In this document: piece by piece, positions 1 through 13,243 of the stretch
Layout of the letters: every line of letters starts with the position of its first letter
Numbering within the stretch: the stretch's first letter is position 1
NCBI GenBank assembly: GCA_023053545.1
Contig: JAKZAN010000005.1
Location: forward strand, 6,572,001 to 6,636,000
DNA from: Lepidurus packardi
Lineage: Eukaryota; Arthropoda; Branchiopoda; Notostraca; Triopsidae
Direction of reading: 5' to 3'
DNA length: 64,000 nt
Made by a program: the position numbers and the translations under genes
Notes under the pieces: model-generated
Told to the model about the DNA's origin: nothing
Seen by the model: only the letters and a program-made list of their open reading frames with translations
The model's database searches: none

Positions 1-3000
1 GTAATACCTTGGTTTGGGAAAGAAAAGGCTTTGCCTGTAACGTGTAAACGATTATCGGTGGTATATTAGCGCGCGGAACCATTTGTTACAAGATTTCTGT
101 TCTAGTATGGTGGCCCGCAATGCTTCGATATTGTTCCCGTCAATGCTCTAGCGTGCGAGCAGCTCTCGCACTAACCCCCCAGACCGCCTTAACACTCCAT
201 TATTTAATGTCGACATTACTTTTTTTTGGCTGACTCAGTTTTATGTACTCCCTTACTGCGTCAGTCATTATTTCTGCTCAGCTATAGCTGCCTGACATCC
301 TGAAAAGGAAAACAAAAAACGCCCTGTACCTTCGCCAAAACTTCCAAATTTTTTTCTTTCTTTCTTTTTTGCGTGGATGTTTCATACCATTTGGCGAATC
401 ATGGGGGGAAAATACAAAATTTGAGTCAATTTATAAACTATTTACGACTGATTTGCGGGGTAACTAAGGGAGTTCTTATGGTTGTGGGGAAAGCTGGGAC
501 CACAAACAGAATATGACTTTCCGAGTAGCTTTTCTGGTATTGATTAGGTAAAAAAAAGGAAGATAAAAGTAAGTAGGAGGTGTTTCTCATAGCAACGCGT
601 GTAAACAGGGGCGTGTTAACGCGCCTTACCCCTTTCCATTACTAAGTCGTAGAGAGTTGGTGTGCATTTTAGCTCCGGCAAGAGAGAGCTCCAAGTCCGT
701 GACCAGGGATTGATCTATTGTTGTGTCGGATGAACTTGGGGTCAGACAAGCGGCTCTATAATATTGTCAGCTGTAACAAGTCCGGACAAAAAAGCTAAAA
801 AAGCAAAAGGGGAAATGGCTGACGCCTTCTTTGATGGAGGTTTTGCCTCCGCCACCCATTTCCGGAGGAAAAAAGAAACGAAGATACATATAACGACAAT
901 AATAGCCATGAGAGGGGGCTGGCCAACCTTCTTTTATTGTTATTGCGACTCACAAGTGGTGGACACAACAATAGGTTAGTCCATAGCCCAGCCAGTCCTC
1001 CCTTTTTGGACCCCCTTCCTCTTCGTTAATTGAACGACAGCACGAAAATTATTTAGACAAATTAAGGAATGTGGAGCTGGGGCGTTTTTGAACCATTTGC
1101 CATAAGAGACGGAGGATTGATGGCCCGGAAGTCAGAATGCTATTTGAGAGTGAGCCTATGCCAGATGCATTCCAAAGCAATCTTATATCAGGAAGTCAAT
1201 GCTGAAGGTAAATGGAGTCGAGAGTGCATTCTTGTGTCAATCACTTGCCCGGTACAGAAATCCCGAAATCAAGATAACTCCATTATAGCTAGCTAATGCA
1301 CGCTACGTCCTGAGCGATGAGATTTAAGAGATGGATAAAGTGCAATTTATTGTTGTATATGCTTTCTTGTCGTCTTTTGTAGCTTTCGTCGAAATTTGCA
1401 GGGAATTTCTAGAATTTTTTATTCGGTTGACCTGGAATTTGCTAAGATTTTATTTTCCGTTCTGAAATGGAATTTTAATTATTCAGATTTTTTTTAAATT
1501 CAAAGCTCAAAGGTGCTATCGGCTATTATGGGCTACCTTGCAAAATAATCTTCGGATAAGAGGCAGGGGGTCGAACTAAAACTGCATTAGATTGTAACTA
1601 TTGAAGTATTAAGTAGCCTAAAGCAGCGTATTTACTCATAAATGCTAATGCTCGGCCCTCTGATGGGCTTGTAAGTTCACTTGGATGGAGCGTGCATTTG
1701 GTTTTTAATAAATAAAGGTTGTAGTGTCATTAGAAATTGTATTCGGGATGAGGAACACCGAACTAAGAGAATATTTACCATTTTTTTATGTTTATAAGCG
1801 AGTTCGGGCGTATGCAATGAAACGGAATGCTTTTTGGTTAGTTAGCAGATCTTGGGCCGTGGAATGAGGGTTTAATATGTTGAGCTAAGAGCATCACACT
1901 TTGTTTAATAAAAGCCAGAGGTAAATTAAAATTTATTTTAAGGTCCCAGTATACTGGAACCCCTTATGGCGCTGCAGCATGGAACATTTTGAAAACTCAT
2001 TCTCTGCGCAATACAATGAAATTGTATTGTGACAGTAATGCATGGTATGTGTAAGTCTACTTTCCCTGCTGTTTGTCATTTTAACATCGGTTTCACTATT
2101 TATCGTAGTGTTCAAGTTATGAGAACTTTAAATAAATAATTAATCATAATCTTAAGCAGCAGGTAAAGTAGATCTTGTTATTAAGGTCTTTGTAGAAAAA
2201 TATTTTGCAATATCTCTTGCTGTTTCTTTTAGTTTCTTGTTTAAAGTTTATGAAATTACGATGAGAAATGGTCTGTATGCGGTACCATCTTTTAACAAAA
2301 AATGATCAACTACTTACAATGCACCGTGGCCTCAATAGATAAATACTAACGAGATTTGAGGAACTTATTTCAGAATTTAGCTTGGTTGCTATTCTACGCT
2401 AAACATGACACTAGAACACGCCCTGTCTCACTTTTTTTTAAAGTAATATTAATACATAAAAGTTCATGGTAAAAGCTTTAGCAATTTCAGCCCCTTGTCG
2501 TTGTTTATTCAAAGCGTATAAATCCAGGTGATAACGGAAGTTCCGAATAGGAATTTAGGGTTATATGTGGAAGGATGAGGAACGGACTACTGATATAACA
2601 CTGATAGGTAAAATCACGCAAAGTTTCCGGGTTATGGCTGTTTATTGCGGAATTCCGTGCTACATTTTCATTTCTCTTCGGGATTCAAGATTGCGTTCAC
2701 CATGAGCGAGAAAAGGCGTTTACACTATAGATGAGTTAGGGGAAAAGCAAAGACTTGTCGTTTGCTCATATGGAGTGGCTGTCAAAAGCTTTGGGTTGGA
2801 TGATGAAGAACGAGTTGGAGGTTTTCAGCTTTGACGTTCGAGTGCCAGAGTATGGAGGTCCCCTCTCTATTGAAAAGATGCCAAAGATCCATTGAAAAGC
2901 CTTTGCAACATGGAGAGCGAATACCCCAAAGTTGAAAGTCATAGACACTTTTCGCCCCCAAAGCCAAAGTCCTGCGAAGAGCATGATTACGTCCACACAT

Positions 3001-3546
3001 GGCTGGAACAGTTTTTGCCAGGATCCCGCCCCCAAAATCCCCGAGTCGAGTCGCGTCAACTAAGAAGTGTGAACTAAAAGTTATTGACTGCCAAGTCCCA
3101 TTGAGCCCTTGAATTTGTATGAGTTGAAGCTGAGCGAAGCGCAAAAATCCTTAGAAAGCTGGCTAGCCTTTATGTATATTTTATACTAATAACAAACCGT
3201 GAAAAATGCAGCCAAAGAAGTCCAAGGGAAATACTGAGAAGGGATAGAGAGAGGGGTATATAAAAGGGCTATTGGGTACAGTGCATAATAAGTGGTTCAG
3301 CCATGCTGTTGCAGCTGACAGGAAATTGGCCCTCGTTCGTCTCGTAGTGTCTTTCTTTAGTGCGATTGGGCCCATATAGCTCCCCCAGAATAACATTGCA
3401 GGAGAAAAGGGGTTAATCTGGAAAATAAACCTTGCTCGAGGAGAATAAGAGACGCTGGCATTTGCTTATCCGCATTTCACGGAAGAGGTTATTCCCCGGG
3501 CTTAGCCAAGTGCTTACCATAGCATTCCTGCTCGGACCACTATATA
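1..3546. other. No supported gene
   Basis: I see no gene, RNA or transposon here that I can support. The open frames are short, occur on both strands over the same bases (for example around 2770-3140), and have no recognisable domain or splice pattern. The sequence has many homopolymer runs of T and A, as expected for intergenic or long intronic DNA. Confidence 0.6.
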
Positions 3547-3774
3547 CTACCATTTTACTTTTTTCTCTATCTTTTACCCTTCTTTGTCTTATTTTACTTG
3601 CTTATTTATATCAACGCTTTACTCATATCAACTAAACTGAAATACCAAATATATTAAAAACTTGAAATTCCTGAACGCGCTACCATTTTACTTTTTTCTC
3701 CACCTTTTCTCTTTCTTTGTCTTATTTTACTCGCTTATTCATATCAACGCTTTACTCGTATTAACTAAATTGAA
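3547..3774. repeat. Imperfect tandem duplication, about 134-bp period
   Basis: A stretch beginning TACCATTTTACTTTTTTCTC occurs at 3547-3640 and again at 3681-3774. Both copies share the TTTGTCTTATTTTAC core and the motif ATATCAACGCTTTACTC, with scattered substitutions. The 40-bp spacer differs. It is pyrimidine-rich and non-coding, and looks like a local duplication that has begun to diverge. Confidence 0.85.
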
Positions 3775-4154
3775 GTTAAAAAAATCGAAAAAATAAAAAA
3801 TGAAATGTAAAATTGGTCACTATCTATTAACAGAAATTTCTTAGGGGACGCTGTCAAGTATAAATTGTCCTCGCGCCCGTTGACTAAAAAATAAAAAAGG
3901 TGAGTGAAGAGGGTCTCTTTTTATGGAATCTATGAAATCAGATACAAGGCAACGCCAGGGTGCGACTTCCGCGGTACTCCTTTGACCAAAAAAGCCCGGG
4001 TGCTACTTCAGCATGCGTATCACATCCTGGACTTGAGAATTCTTAGGCAACCTAAAAAAGGGACTAAAAAAGGTGGATAAGTGCTGGAAAATCCCAAGGT
4101 TAAATCGGAACTTTTAAAGCAGTTCAAACTCCAAGATTGTGGTTCCCGGAAGCT
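3775..4154. other. No supported gene
   Basis: Short intergenic stretch between a tandem duplication and a MITE. Nothing recognisable was seen. Confidence 0.6.
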
Positions 4155-4672
4155 TTAAGGCTCCCGTATACCTTAGCTTATTGAGGGGAAAGAGTCACAG
4201 ATGGCGCTGATGTTTGTCATTGTGTTGCGAAAGCCTTGTTTAAGAAAGTAAAAAAAGAAATGGATAGCTAATTGTCGGATTGTTTTGCTTCTGAAAAGTA
4301 CAATTTGTCACCAAAGTTTGTTGTAGCATGTCCCGAATCAAGTAGTCAAACTTTCGGAACAAGATTTCTTGAAAACGGCTTGTCAGATTTGAAAGCAATC
4401 TAAAACAGAAGCTTTCTTTTGTTAGTAATGAGTGCACAACCAAATGACATATTTTTAAGTAACGTATTTCTCATAGTTACAAATTTAATTTGCATACCGC
4501 TAATCTATTACTGATTAGAAAAAAATGTGCATTGGCTCTGCACTACCTGTTAGCAAGCTCAAGATTACTGTCAACGATTTTTTTCATGAAATGTACTGGT
4601 TTTCTCAAAAAGTTATTCCGAGATTCTCCATGCTAACCGTCTATACCGAGCCAAGGTATACGGGAGCCTAAA
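4155..4672 (+). mobile_element. TTAA-flanked MITE, copy 1 (most complete)
   Basis: Non-autonomous element of about 510 bp (4159-4668) with terminal inverted repeats: left end GGCTCCCGTATACCTTAGC, right end GGTATACGGGAGCC. The left flank is TTAA and the right flank TAAA, a one-base decay of TTAA. Copies at 27.5 and 46.0 kb are flanked by intact TTAA on both sides. TTAA target duplication is the hallmark of piggyBac-type transposition. No transposase frame exists inside, so it would depend on a transposase elsewhere. This copy sets the orientation (+) for the family in this window. Confidence 0.85.
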
Positions 4673-7600
4673 ATAATATAAGTAAATAAATATTATCCAT
4701 AGTATTAGTTCTTAATTTAAAAAAAAAAAGAAAAAACAAACCTGAGCCAATACACTGAAAACATAAATGGACAGCAACAGTTTCGTTTGGCTTTCAGGTC
4801 CATAAGCAACTGGAAACAACTCTCTTAGGCCTAATAGAAACGCTTGTCGTGGCAGCCATTTAGTGTTTGTTTTCTCCCAGCCTTCCTTTTGTATTTTTTC
4901 AGTTAGGTTTTATTTATGCTGGCTTTTGATAAGCAAAAAGACCAACCCAAAAGTGCTCCGCGTCTTTAAAGACGGCCAAAATAAACAAGGTGTAGAGCCC
5001 CGGCGAAAGTATACGGACTCGAGGAAGCACAGAGTCGAGTAACCTTTTTTGAGGTCTACTCTATGGGAAAAGCTTAAGACCTTTTTCTTTTTTTGTATTT
5101 CCGGATGATGGAGGGAAAGAAAAAGAGGGCTGAAAAATAGCGCCGATGATGGAAAAGCGTATTGTTGTCTGCCGTCTGACGGTCCATATGGACCGCTATT
5201 GTGTCACTGACAGCTTTCGCCCCACTCTACCAAATTGCCCTTTCGCGTCTCGCTCTTTTTTCTTCTTTGTACTACATACTTTACTTCCGCAGTCGGTATA
5301 TACTTGAATTTTTTCGTTAGTTCTTTATTTTTTTGGGACCCAACCGGGATATATTCGGGTTATAAAGACATATCAGTTGAGGTTATATTGTTCAATTCAT
5401 TTTTTGGGTGGGCGAGTTAATTTGGGGGGGAAGGTTTTTTGGCAGTTTTGGCAGAGTGGGAGTTTTTTGGGGGATTACTTAAGCCGAGAAGGGAAGAGAA
5501 CTAGAGTAACTTCCATTACAAGTCACCCCCTGAAATCTTATTTGAATCTGGACTAAAAGCGTGACAGAAAAGGATAGATTGGGTAGCCCTTTGGTGTACG
5601 CCAGAAATTCGTCACGGAAGAAATGTCCATCTGCTGTTACTATTACTACGGATTGAGACGATTCGCTGACGAACTTGTCAGGGCGTGTGCCTTCCAAAGG
5701 GAGAAAATCGATTTGCATAGAAGTTTAACAAGCGTTCTAGGGGGCTATCCATTGTAGAATGCTTAAAGCGTGTTCGCAAGCTTTTAGGGTTACATTTCTA
5801 TTGCTACTAACAATGGTATTTTTTAATTCCTTTTATTAATATTTTCCGTTCTATAATAATTAACAAGTAAAGTACTATATATAGCGTTAGAAAATAAAAT
5901 AATTTATATAAATTTATGAAAAAATTATATAATAATATATATTGAGTAGGAAATTATATAGAGTATGAAGTATAAAATTGGTAAGGCGTTCCGGAAATGT
6001 TGTGTCCGGAAATGAGTAAAAATAATAATTGCATTTCTTCTATTTAAAAAAGAGTTTCTGACAATTTCTAAAGGGAGAAGGAAAGGGCATAGCTTGAACA
6101 ATCAAGGAAGCATTCGCAAAAAGCTATTAAAGTGATGTTGTGAAACCCCCGGAAAAAGCGGGGTGCAGGTAAAACTCGTAATTAAGAAATAGAACCCACC
6201 TCCTCGTAGACACGCTTTTCGTGCCATAATTTGGACATTATGACAATCATATATACGTTAGACTCGACAGACAAGGCAATAAAATACCCGTTCTGGAAAA
6301 GCCAAAAGGGGGAGGGCGAGTAAAAGGTGAGGGGTAAACTGTAGAGCTTTTGTTGGCTTGGACCTCCGGACAGTTACATTTCCAACCCCCTTATGCACCA
6401 ACTTCCTCTCGCTATTATTTTTTTGTAACTCTTCGCCAGAGTTACAAACTATAATAATGTCTTTCATTAGTCACTAGGAGGGGGAGAAGGGAGACGTGGA
6501 GCAGCAACATATACACACAGGGTTTTCGGCAGTAATATTGGCTTTGACGTGCGATACAGGTCGGATTCGCTGGCGGACCCCTGCTTGGCCGATCCATATT
6601 GTTCCTTGCACGTTCGTGCCTGGTTAATGCTCGCATACCGTCACCATGCGAGTTCGATAACAGTGTCAGGTCTGCCTTTCGCCATAGTATATGCACAGTG
6701 AGGACCCAGGAGGGAAAAACTTGGCTCTTTTTTTGGTCTTACAGTATGTGTCAAGGGGGAAAGTACCGGGAAGGTGTTTTTAGCGGGACGCCCTGCTGGT
6801 TTAAGGGGACCGATTTTCTATTGTTACTGGACCGAGTTGGGTGTCGCTAATGAGGCCAAGGGTTGTCGTTGTCGGTTGTGCACGCGACCTCCTACCGACG
6901 CTTTTCCAACCTTAAGGGACGAACCCGGTATAGCCCATTACTGTTCGTACGGGTTGTCCCGAATCCGAACGTGAAGTGTGGCAAGTTGGCACGTAACAGC
7001 TATCAAAGACTTTCGGCGTCGCTCGGACTTGTGTATTTCCTTTCTTCCGTTCTTTTTTGGAACATGTTTTATTTTTCGAGACATCCAAATCAATGGCTAT
7101 GAAGTTTATATAGCTCTGTATGGCTTGGCTTAAAGTCCAGAGTTGTCATAGAATCGGACCTCAGGGTGTGATTCACGGTCGCACCGGGAGGTTACGATTC
7201 GTAGCATGTCCCAAGGTGTGTATGAATTTTTGGCGCGAAATCACGAAGGGAGATAAAGGTCAGTAGATTCAGGAGACATTCCCGAATGTTTTTCGGTAGG
7301 AAAAACTTGGCATGACTTTAGGAAATTTAATTTACTTTTCAGTTTGGCGAGCGAAAACCAGTACAAAAGCAATCATTGTTTAAAAAAATTAAGAAAAAAT
7401 GGAAAGAAAAAGAAACAAGGACCTTTTGTATGTGACTTCGAGAGCCGAATCCAGAATTTCTTTGGATTTTTCACACGGGTTCATGAAACAGCGGCGCCTT
7501 TAATGTACCATCTTGCAAAAAGAAAAGAGTTTATCGTGCCTTTTAATCAAGAGCCTGTTTCCCCGCCACAATGGGATTTTCGGAGACGTGTGTGGTAGAG

Positions 7601-8727
7601 GTGCATTGGGATCTCTCCAATTGTCTGATATATGGCCCAGATTATAACTGGCAGGTGATGGAGCCTGCTACTTTAACTTTAATGGCCACCTATGTAGACG
7701 GCTGCTGGCGCCTTTCGACACCAGAGCTTCGCTCTCGCTCTCCCTCTTTCTGCTCTACTCTCTTTCGGAGCAGAAAAACGAAAAAAAAGTCAAACGATGA
7801 CAGATTCCGACTTGCCAAACATATAAGACTTGAAGGAAAAGTTCAGGGTCCTCTGGGGCCTTGCCTGCTAGCTAAGGGGACAGGTCTTTGAAGCGGGAGG
7901 ATTTTTGGCAATAATCGTTCGTCTAGCCGCTGGAATTAAGAGTTCCCAAGCTGTTGGCAAGCTTTTCTTCATGACCTCTTTGCTGTCGTATTTTTCCGAG
8001 ATGGGGTCGCCTTGTCATTGTCTTTGGAGGCTCTAAAAGCGAGCAATGTTTTTCCTTCGAGAAAATATTCAAAGGGGAAAAATAAAAGCACGCGGAGACG
8101 TCGCCTAAGCTCGCTAAATGGCCATATATTTCATGTTTGGACTGGCTAATGACCTTCTTTTACTTAGAGCTTTTGGGAAGGCTTTTGGCAAGACCTCGAA
8201 AGTTAGGGAAATTACTTGAATTATTGATCTTTTGGCGTAAATGTCCTTCGGGACAGTTATTGAGATCGATTCCAACAGGTCAAGCTTTCATTTTCAGGAA
8301 ACTTTCCCGGGGCTGGGCTGAGCTGAACGACAACTTTTAAGATCGGCATGATTGTTATCCTTATCCGGACGAACCGAAAGTAATGGTCCGGGTAAAATAA
8401 AAAGAAACAGAAAATTGCTGGCCGTAGACTTATGGACAATGCAAGTCTTTTGTTGGCCTTATCAAGTCTATCTCGTCGCGACAGGCCGTTATATAGCAAG
8501 GAAAAAAAAAACTTCATTGTTGAACTTTTTTATTTTATTCTAGAAAGAAAATTCATTCTTGGGCAAAATCGCTATCATGCACTGCAAGAATTAAAATACT
8601 GTACCTTGACGCCAGTATGTGTAAAATTACAGTGACAATTGTAATTTACAATATAGAAGCAGTACGAGTTATGAAATCAAGTGCAATATAAACTTGGAGG
8701 TAATTCTTTTTTCAAAAAGTTTATGAA
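4673..8727. other. No supported gene; AT-rich tract at 5818-5975
   Basis: No gene is supported. At about 5818-5975 the sequence becomes almost pure A/T with short TATA/ATAT runs and no coding frame. Open frames at 6.2-7.9 kb overlap on both strands and lack conserved features. Confidence 0.6.
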
Positions 8728-9807
8728 CAGTAGATGCCTCGTATTCTGATCACTGGTTATTAAAATCAGTCGATTTATGGAATCAAATTTTAAAGGACCG
8801 ACTCAAAATGATAAACTTCATAGCATTTTAATCGGTTATTAGAGTAACATTTTCGGAAATAGGAATCAATTTCAAAAGAATCTTCACATGTACAGTAACG
8901 AAATAACAGTAGTGATTGCTACACGGACTTTGCGTGTTGACCCAATGACATGGCTTTTACGTCATTTTGATCGATCCTGTCATTTCCAGCCTACTACTAT
9001 ACGTTTAAGGATAATCCCTGGTAAATTCCCCAATCTATTAAAGGAGCAGGTTATTCAATTGAATGACCAGTTCTTTTAATTGACTGGGAAATTAGAAGGG
9101 ATATCGTGCTGAGAACCTATATAAGCGTAAGAGTAGGCTTCAAAGGCGCAGTGTGTGTTGTCTTTTAGACGTATGGTTATATAAAAATGGCGACAAACAA
9201 GAAAAAGAGTTGATTTAAATGTAAAAGAGAAGTTGTGGCTCATTGACACTTATGACAAGTTAACAATTAAATATTTGGCACAAAGGAAAACTGCCGTTAA
9301 ATTAGGAATTCCTCAATTATCTCTATCAACATTGTTGAAAAGTCGTTACGAAATCAAATATAGTGGGGTTTAGTGAAGCTAGAAAAGGAAACGCGTGGGA
9401 AAGTGTCAAAAAGTAGACGACGTTTCGTTTCTTTGGTTTAAAAAAGCTAGTTCCTTTCACGCGCCGATTAATCGAAGCATTTTTTTGCATAGTGTTGTAG
9501 TCTGGTTGAACTTAGTTTTCGTTTTTTTTACTGTATTCGAGTTGTATTCGACTTGTGGCTACTTGTTCTCTGCCTCTACATAGCAATCGAACCCTTTTTT
9601 ATACTACTTTTCTTCAAGAACGTCCCCTAGTCGACTACTCAGAACTGGCTTTCACTGGAAAATAAGGGATAGTTAAAAGGGACTTTGGAAACTGTACAAA
9701 ATCATGACAGATCCTGACAATATTTCAGATTTTTGGTTATTAGAATCTCCGCTTAACAGAATCAATATTCACTTGACAAACGTGATCACAATAAGCTGCA
9801 TTTACTG
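8728..9807 (+). mobile_element. Decayed pogo-like DNA transposon, copy 1
   Basis: The left end begins CAGTAGATGCCTCG and the right end finishes TTTACTG followed by TA. This matches pogo/Tigger-type elements, whose ends begin CAGT and which duplicate TA. The right part contains a Y-shaped motif (GGTTATTAGAATC) also seen near the left end. At about 1.08 kb it is far shorter than an autonomous pogo element. The 3' two thirds of a transposase are missing and the remaining frame is broken. A second related copy lies at 25123-25946. Confidence 0.8.
9187..9490 (+). pseudogene. Pogo-type transposase N-terminus, broken
   Basis: After an ATG at 9187 and a shift of frame, about 55 codons read as a basic N-terminus, then VDLNVKEKLWLI, then AVKLGIPQLSLSTLLK. 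This fits the first helix-turn-helix of the CENP-B/pogo DNA-binding region (lysine-rich lead, KxxL..., then a helix-turn-helix ending S-T-L-L-K). A stop follows, and in another frame (from about 9395) comes KVDDVSFLWFKKASS, which fits the second (Tc5/CENP-B-type) helix motif VEEALLxWFxxAR. The DDE catalytic domain is absent. It is non-functional as it stands. The assignment rests on motif recall, not on a search. Confidence 0.7.
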
Positions 9808-12800
9808 TAATTGCAAATAGAACATTATAACTGATGCTGGACTAAAAAAAATTGTAGCAACGATTAATGTACATACTTGCAGGACTCTTTTGGTATCCTC
9901 CGGCAACAAAGCCGGTTAAAATTCGTGGATACAAACGAAGAAGGTTCAGGTGTAGCGTCGCTTCTGAAGTTATATTTATGTAAGGGTACTTTGATTCCAG
10001 AAGTTGCTATTACATGCTTGCATGATTAGTCCTTGATAAGTACAAGGTAACATTTACTGCGTAATAACAACGGAGGGGAGCATAAGTACAGTCATACTTT
10101 GTGGTCCGCCCCTTTTTTCGTTTCTCACGGTCTTATAACTCACTTACGCTTCTTAATCACTCAATCGTGGGCCAGAATTGCCAATCTTGAACTTAAAATG
10201 TGACCAGAAGCGAAACAAGGAATTGTGGGAAAGCAGCGCACCCTTAACCTCCAGCACCACCCATTTTTCTTCTTCCCTTTTTCTATTTTTTTGGGTGGAC
10301 TTCTCTTTTACCTTCTTCCGCCAGTTTCATGAAACGGAATAAAGAGGTCAAGCTGTCGAAAAGTTAACACTGATTACCCAAGACCTGTAGATGGGTTCGT
10401 CAACGGAAGTGCTTGTATTCATGGTATCTCAAAAGCGTTCCTTTTGCTCTGCCTAGGAACTCAGGAACTTGAGATGAAGACTGTCTAAAGGTCACAAAAG
10501 TCGACGAGGGAAGTCAACCTCAAGCAGCCAACTCGCTACCTGTAACGGTATATGCCAATTTAATCTCCCATACCCCTCAATTTGACTCAAGATTAATGGG
10601 GATTGAATCGTAGAATTTCACTGCTAAGATGAGACTGGTATACGTTTGTTAATATTGAATGGTGGTGCGATTTTGGGGCTGGGAACTGCTACTGGGAATT
10701 ATGGTAATTGTTAAGGGAATACGCGCACAGGCACGGATGATACATCGAGGTGTTCTATTGACATGTTTTGGAATGTTATTGTGTAAGATCGAAGGAGAGG
10801 GTACTTGGTCAGCCCCAGGTGCGAGTCCTGGCGAGTCTCATTCGACTTGAAATGATGCACGATGACCACAGCATGGGTCTCTTGCGCTCTCGACATTGTA
10901 GAGCTTTTGCACCCATGTGTCTCTTTTTGCCCGCTGACAAATGAAGCTTCTTCCTTGAGCTTTCATGATTGCTGTGGCCTGCATTTACTTATTCAGCTTA
11001 TTTTTCCAGGAGTGTGCGCCCCAGAGATATATCGGACTGAAAACAACCAGTTTTACTGTGATGACTCGGGGGTTTATTTCTCCGATTGTATTCGCGCGAG
11101 CCAAAAGTCGCATTTACGATAGTCGTAATGAATGCCTGGGCTCCTTATATTGTGCCTAATGGCTTTTCCTTAGTAGGTTAGTCAGCGTCGTACCGTTGGG
11201 GATCCTTCATTTGGCTTTTGCAATCATCACTTGTTAGGTTGCAACAATGTTATGGATGTTTTGCCTTTCGCCTTTTCAATTCCCATCAGAGAAAGTGCTG
11301 GCGGTGTATAGTGTATACGTAAGAACGAAGCAGTGTTACGTATAGTACATGCCAATAGCTACATAGGCATTGACAGGCCTTTTTGATCGATAAAACGGTT
11401 ACGTGTGGGGGAAAAAGAAGGCATACGCACTTTATTTGTTCTGAAGAGGCTCCTATTCTCTGCTAGAACGTATAGAAACGACTCGACCGCGGTACACTAT
11501 GATAAGTAAAAGAATGGGGGATAGAAACTTGATGTATGGATAAACAGTGTGAGAAGCACAAATTATTGACAAGATGTCTGGACTGATGTCGTGGTGTCGG
11601 CCTTTTCGTACAATTCTGCCCCAAATAAAAACGTGCATATTAATGGGCAGGCATTAATCTACGACTCATGTGAATTTAGTCAAGCGTAAACCTAGAGCAG
11701 TAGCGGTACACATATAAGAGCTGATCCATCAAGAGCCTGTCACCAGCGCGGAACTGTCCTGACGGATGGTATTTCCAGGGCTGTATGGTGCGGCTCGATA
11801 AAAGCTATATCAATTGCTTTTTTGTCTCTTTTTTCTTTTTGGTTGGTGGGCGATAAGAAGGTTTAGTCTCAGCTGCGATATTTTTTATTGTGGGTGTGGG
11901 TCTCGTTTGCCCCCCCCCGGAAATCGCTCGCTTTTTCGCTAATGGCGATGCAGTAATATGTAGAAAATGTCTGGGTAAACAAATGGGTACTTTGTCTTGT
12001 CCGTTTGAACCATTTTGCACTCGGGTTCTGATACAGATCTATGGCAACGAATCTGTCAGGGCGTGGGGGGGGGGGAGCTAAAACGCCCTCTTATGGTTCT
12101 CCCAGTGTCATAAGAATAGATCAGCCTGAACGCCGTTGTTTGGACTCATCCAGGATCTATAGCACTTGTCAGACGCAGGCTTCGAGTGGCCAACAACGTC
12201 GGATTTTGGACCCGGAACAGGCCCAAAATGCGTACAAGTCCTATGTAAATTATCCGTATTTATTTCCCTTTTTCTCGTACCAACATTTCCTTGTCGTATT
12301 CCTTGCTCTTCCCCGATGACTTTGAGTTGTGGTTGTTATGATTGTTTCTGAAATGTGCTCATCCCTTTATTCGGATATCTTGAAGGGACGAAATTAGTCT
12401 GTGCCATTGCCTTGGATTTCCTCGCTTTGTTATGCCATGGACAGGGCAATAGTTTATGGGTTGGCAGTTAATGGGTAAATAGAGAAAGGAAAAAACAAAA
12501 GAAAAAATAAAGATTGAAGGCGGAGGATATTTTTTTTTACCCTCAAGTGGATCTTGTTCTTTTGTTGTCACCGAGGGAGGTCTTTTGCGTGTATAAGGCG
12601 GGTTTGCGGGACGCATTTTGTCGGCGTGGTGGTTCTTCCTCACGCGGGACAGGTGCCATTTAGCAATGCCAAACAAGTCCCTTGTAGCAGCAATTTCCCT
12701 TTTATTTTCCTGGCACGGAAACCGCTGTACGGCAGGACAGGCGACGAATTCATCGCAAAGGCGCCAAGAGACAAATGAGCGACATCCGTACAGTCTTAAA

Positions 12801-13243
12801 GCGCCGAATTCAACTTAAAAGCGAGCCCAGCTATTTGGGCTATGGCCACCAGCACCAACTCCAAAGAATGAACACGCTCCCGTTTTCAAGGGTGAAAGTG
12901 ACGTGGAAAAAGTATGTACTAGGCGTCTTAGGGGCGAGGATGAATTCCGCCAACTAATTTTCGCATACTAATACCCCTGTAGTTCTTGTCAAGACATCTG
13001 TCTCCCCTTTCAGAAACAATGGTTCTTCGTTTTTTTTAGAAAAAGTTAGAGATAGATAGATAGAAAAGTTAGAAAGATTGAACTTGAAGTTGAATTATTT
13101 CTTAACATCACAAGATGACACTTCTTGACCTGAGATCTTATCCGATTTGCTTCTCTAGATATAATCGATTTCAGAGTAAAATACTATGTACAACTTTTAG
13201 TCTATCGAGTTTTATTTGGACTTCCTGAAGCCTTTTTCTCTTT
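9808..13243. other. No supported gene
   Basis: No gene, RNA or transposon recognised. Open frames at 10.7-12.8 kb are short and overlap on both strands. A G/C homopolymer lies at about 11911-11920 and a G run at about 12064-12075. Confidence 0.6.

Noticed and set aside
1069..1296. Frame with LC...GKWSREC resembling the end of a B module
   Set aside because: The two middle cysteines are missing and no donor follows the last cysteine; probably chance.
10800..10850. T-arm-like string (GGTGCGAGTCCTGG)
   Set aside because: No matching tRNA body upstream; isolated similarity.
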